Source: Pseudomonadota bacterium
GTDB taxonomy: Bacteria; Pseudomonadota; Gammaproteobacteria; Burkholderiales; Burkholderiaceae
Reading direction: 5' to 3'
DNA: 6,602 bases
Assembly: GCA_963205525.1 (NCBI GenBank)
Contig: CAUJJP010000050.1
Coordinates: 1-6,602, forward strand
The first letter of the stretch is position 1; the number at the start of each line of letters is the position of its first letter. The translations under genes and the position numbers were made by a program. The notes beneath the pieces are model-generated. The model made no database searches. It worked only from the letters and a program-made list of their open reading frames with translations, and was not told the origin of the DNA. This document shows, in pieces, positions 5,732-6,602 of the stretch.

Positions 5732-6532
5732 ATGCGGGCCAGCGCCATCGGCAGCCTGCGCCGCACCGCCGCCGCGGCCTGCGTGGCGCTGCTCGCACCG
5801 GCGGCCCACGCCGGCCTGTTCGACGACGAGGAAGCGCGCAAGGCGATCCTGGACCTGCGCGCGCGCATCCAGGCCAGCGACGACGGCGCACGCAAGGCGG
5901 CGAGCGATCTGGCCGCCTCCAACGCGCAGCTGACGGCGCAGGTCGCCACCTTGCAGCGCAGCCTGCTCGACCTGAACAACCAGATCGAGATCCTGCGCGG
6001 CGAGGTCGCCAAGCTGCGCGGCGACGGCGAGCAACTGCGCCGCGAGATGGCGGCCTTGCAGCAGACGCAGAAGGACGCGAGCCAGAACCTGGACGACCGG
6101 CTGCGCAAACTGGAGCCGCAGAAGGTGGCGCTGGACGGCCGCGAGTTCGTGGTCGCGCCGGAAGAGCGCCAGGCCTACGAGGGCGCCATCGGCGCCATCC
6201 GCAACGGCGAGTTCGACGCCGCCGCCAAGGGCCTGGGCGAGCTGCTGGAGCGCTGGCCGGCGAGCGGCTACGCCGCATCGGCCTCGTTCTGGCTCGGCAA
6301 CGCCCAGTACGGCAAGCGCGACTACAAGGCCGCGGTGGCCACCTTCCGCGCCATGGTGAAGGCGCACCCCGAGCACCCCAAGGCCCCCGAGGCCTTGCTC
6401 GCGCTGGCCAACAGCCAGGCCGAGATGAAGGACGCACGCGGGGCCCGGCGCACGATCGAGGAACTGCTCAAGTCCTACCCCGGCTCGGAGGCCGCGGTCG
6501 CCGGCAAGGAACGGCTGGCGGCGCTGAAGTAG
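5732..6532 (+). CDS. cpoB: Cell division coordinator CpoB (YbgF), periplasmic coiled-coil/TPR protein
   Basis: The protein has 266 residues, close to the E. coli protein (about 263). In E. coli CpoB links peptidoglycan synthesis by PBP1B to Tol-driven outer-membrane constriction. A Sec-type signal peptide with a likely cut after AHA (25-27) is followed by the family's typical mature start GLFDDEEARKAILDLR (28-43). Residues about 40-128 form a coiled coil rich in Leu, Gln, Glu and Arg, which in the family trimerises. After a short linker, residues about 144-266 hold TPR-like repeats: AYEGAIGAIRNGEFDAAAKG, SASFWLGNAQYGKRDYKAAV and APEALLALANSQAEMKDARG. It is the last gene of the tolB-pal-cpoB unit. 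The stop is TAG at 6530-6532. No clear terminator follows in the 70 nt that remain. Confidence 0.95.
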   Translation: MRASAIGSLRRTAAAACVALLAPAAHAGLFDDEEARKAILDLRARIQASDDGARKAASDLAASNAQLTAQVATLQRSLLDLNNQIEILRGEVAKLRGDGEQLRREMAALQQTQKDASQNLDDRLRKLEPQKVALDGREFVVAPEERQAYEGAIGAIRNGEFDAAAKGLGELLERWPASGYAASASFWLGNAQYGKRDYKAAVATFRAMVKAHPEHPKAPEALLALANSQAEMKDARGARRTIEELLKSYPGSEAAVAGKERLAALK

Positions 6533-6602
6533 ATGCGTCGGCAGCGCGCGCCCGGCCGGCGCCTGGCAGGGTCTGGCCAGCCGAATCAGTCGCGCCAGCC
6601 GC

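Noticed and set aside
6533..6602. Open frame from an ATG right after the cpoB stop, and a minus-strand TGA at 6588-6586 preceded by GC-rich codons that might be the tail of a convergent gene.
   Set aside because: There is too little sequence to judge. No ribosome site or recognisable residues support the ATG, and five codons cannot support a gene tail. CTGGC...GCCAG at 6563-6580 is too short to call a terminator.

Overview
The window is very GC-rich with strongly GC-biased third codon positions. Its gene content (tolB-pal-cpoB, an msbA-type exporter) and the style of the encoded proteins suggest a Gram-negative betaproteobacterium, most likely Burkholderiales. That assignment is inferred from sequence character, not from a search. 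No mobile element, CRISPR array, tRNA or rRNA was seen.

Layout. (1) Positions 2-715, plus strand: the 3' part of a gene whose start lies outside the window, probably the C-terminal region of a VWA-domain protein. (2) Positions 716-863: a convergent intergenic region with a GC-rich hairpin, about 3.6 tandem copies of a 24-bp repeat and a perfect 14-bp palindrome. (3) Positions 3709 down to 864, minus strand: a compact cluster of an MsbA-type ABC exporter, an AhpD-like peroxidase-related protein and a small unknown protein with one membrane segment and a coiled coil. Gaps are 17 and 12 nt, so this is probably one operon. (4) Positions 3710-3779: a 70-bp divergent intergenic region with candidate promoters on both strands. 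(5) Positions 3780-6532, plus strand: tolB, pal and cpoB (ybgF), the periplasmic and outer-membrane half of the Tol-Pal envelope system. (6) Positions 6533-6602: a short tail with no gene I can support.

How the genes work together. MsbA-type exporters flip lipid A-core across the inner membrane. TolB, the lipoprotein Pal and the periplasmic coiled-coil/TPR protein CpoB link the outer membrane to peptidoglycan and act in outer-membrane constriction at division. The two divergent units therefore both serve cell-envelope biogenesis. The inner-membrane motor genes tolQ, tolR and tolA, usually directly upstream of tolB, are not there: the tolB 5' side abuts msbA.

Most of the window is conserved housekeeping sequence. 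I found no convincing new system. The least explained items are the repeat and palindrome array at 763-850, the unknown coiled-coil membrane protein at 864-1340, the relocated tolB-pal-cpoB block and a very C-rich, G-poor spacer between tolB and pal.
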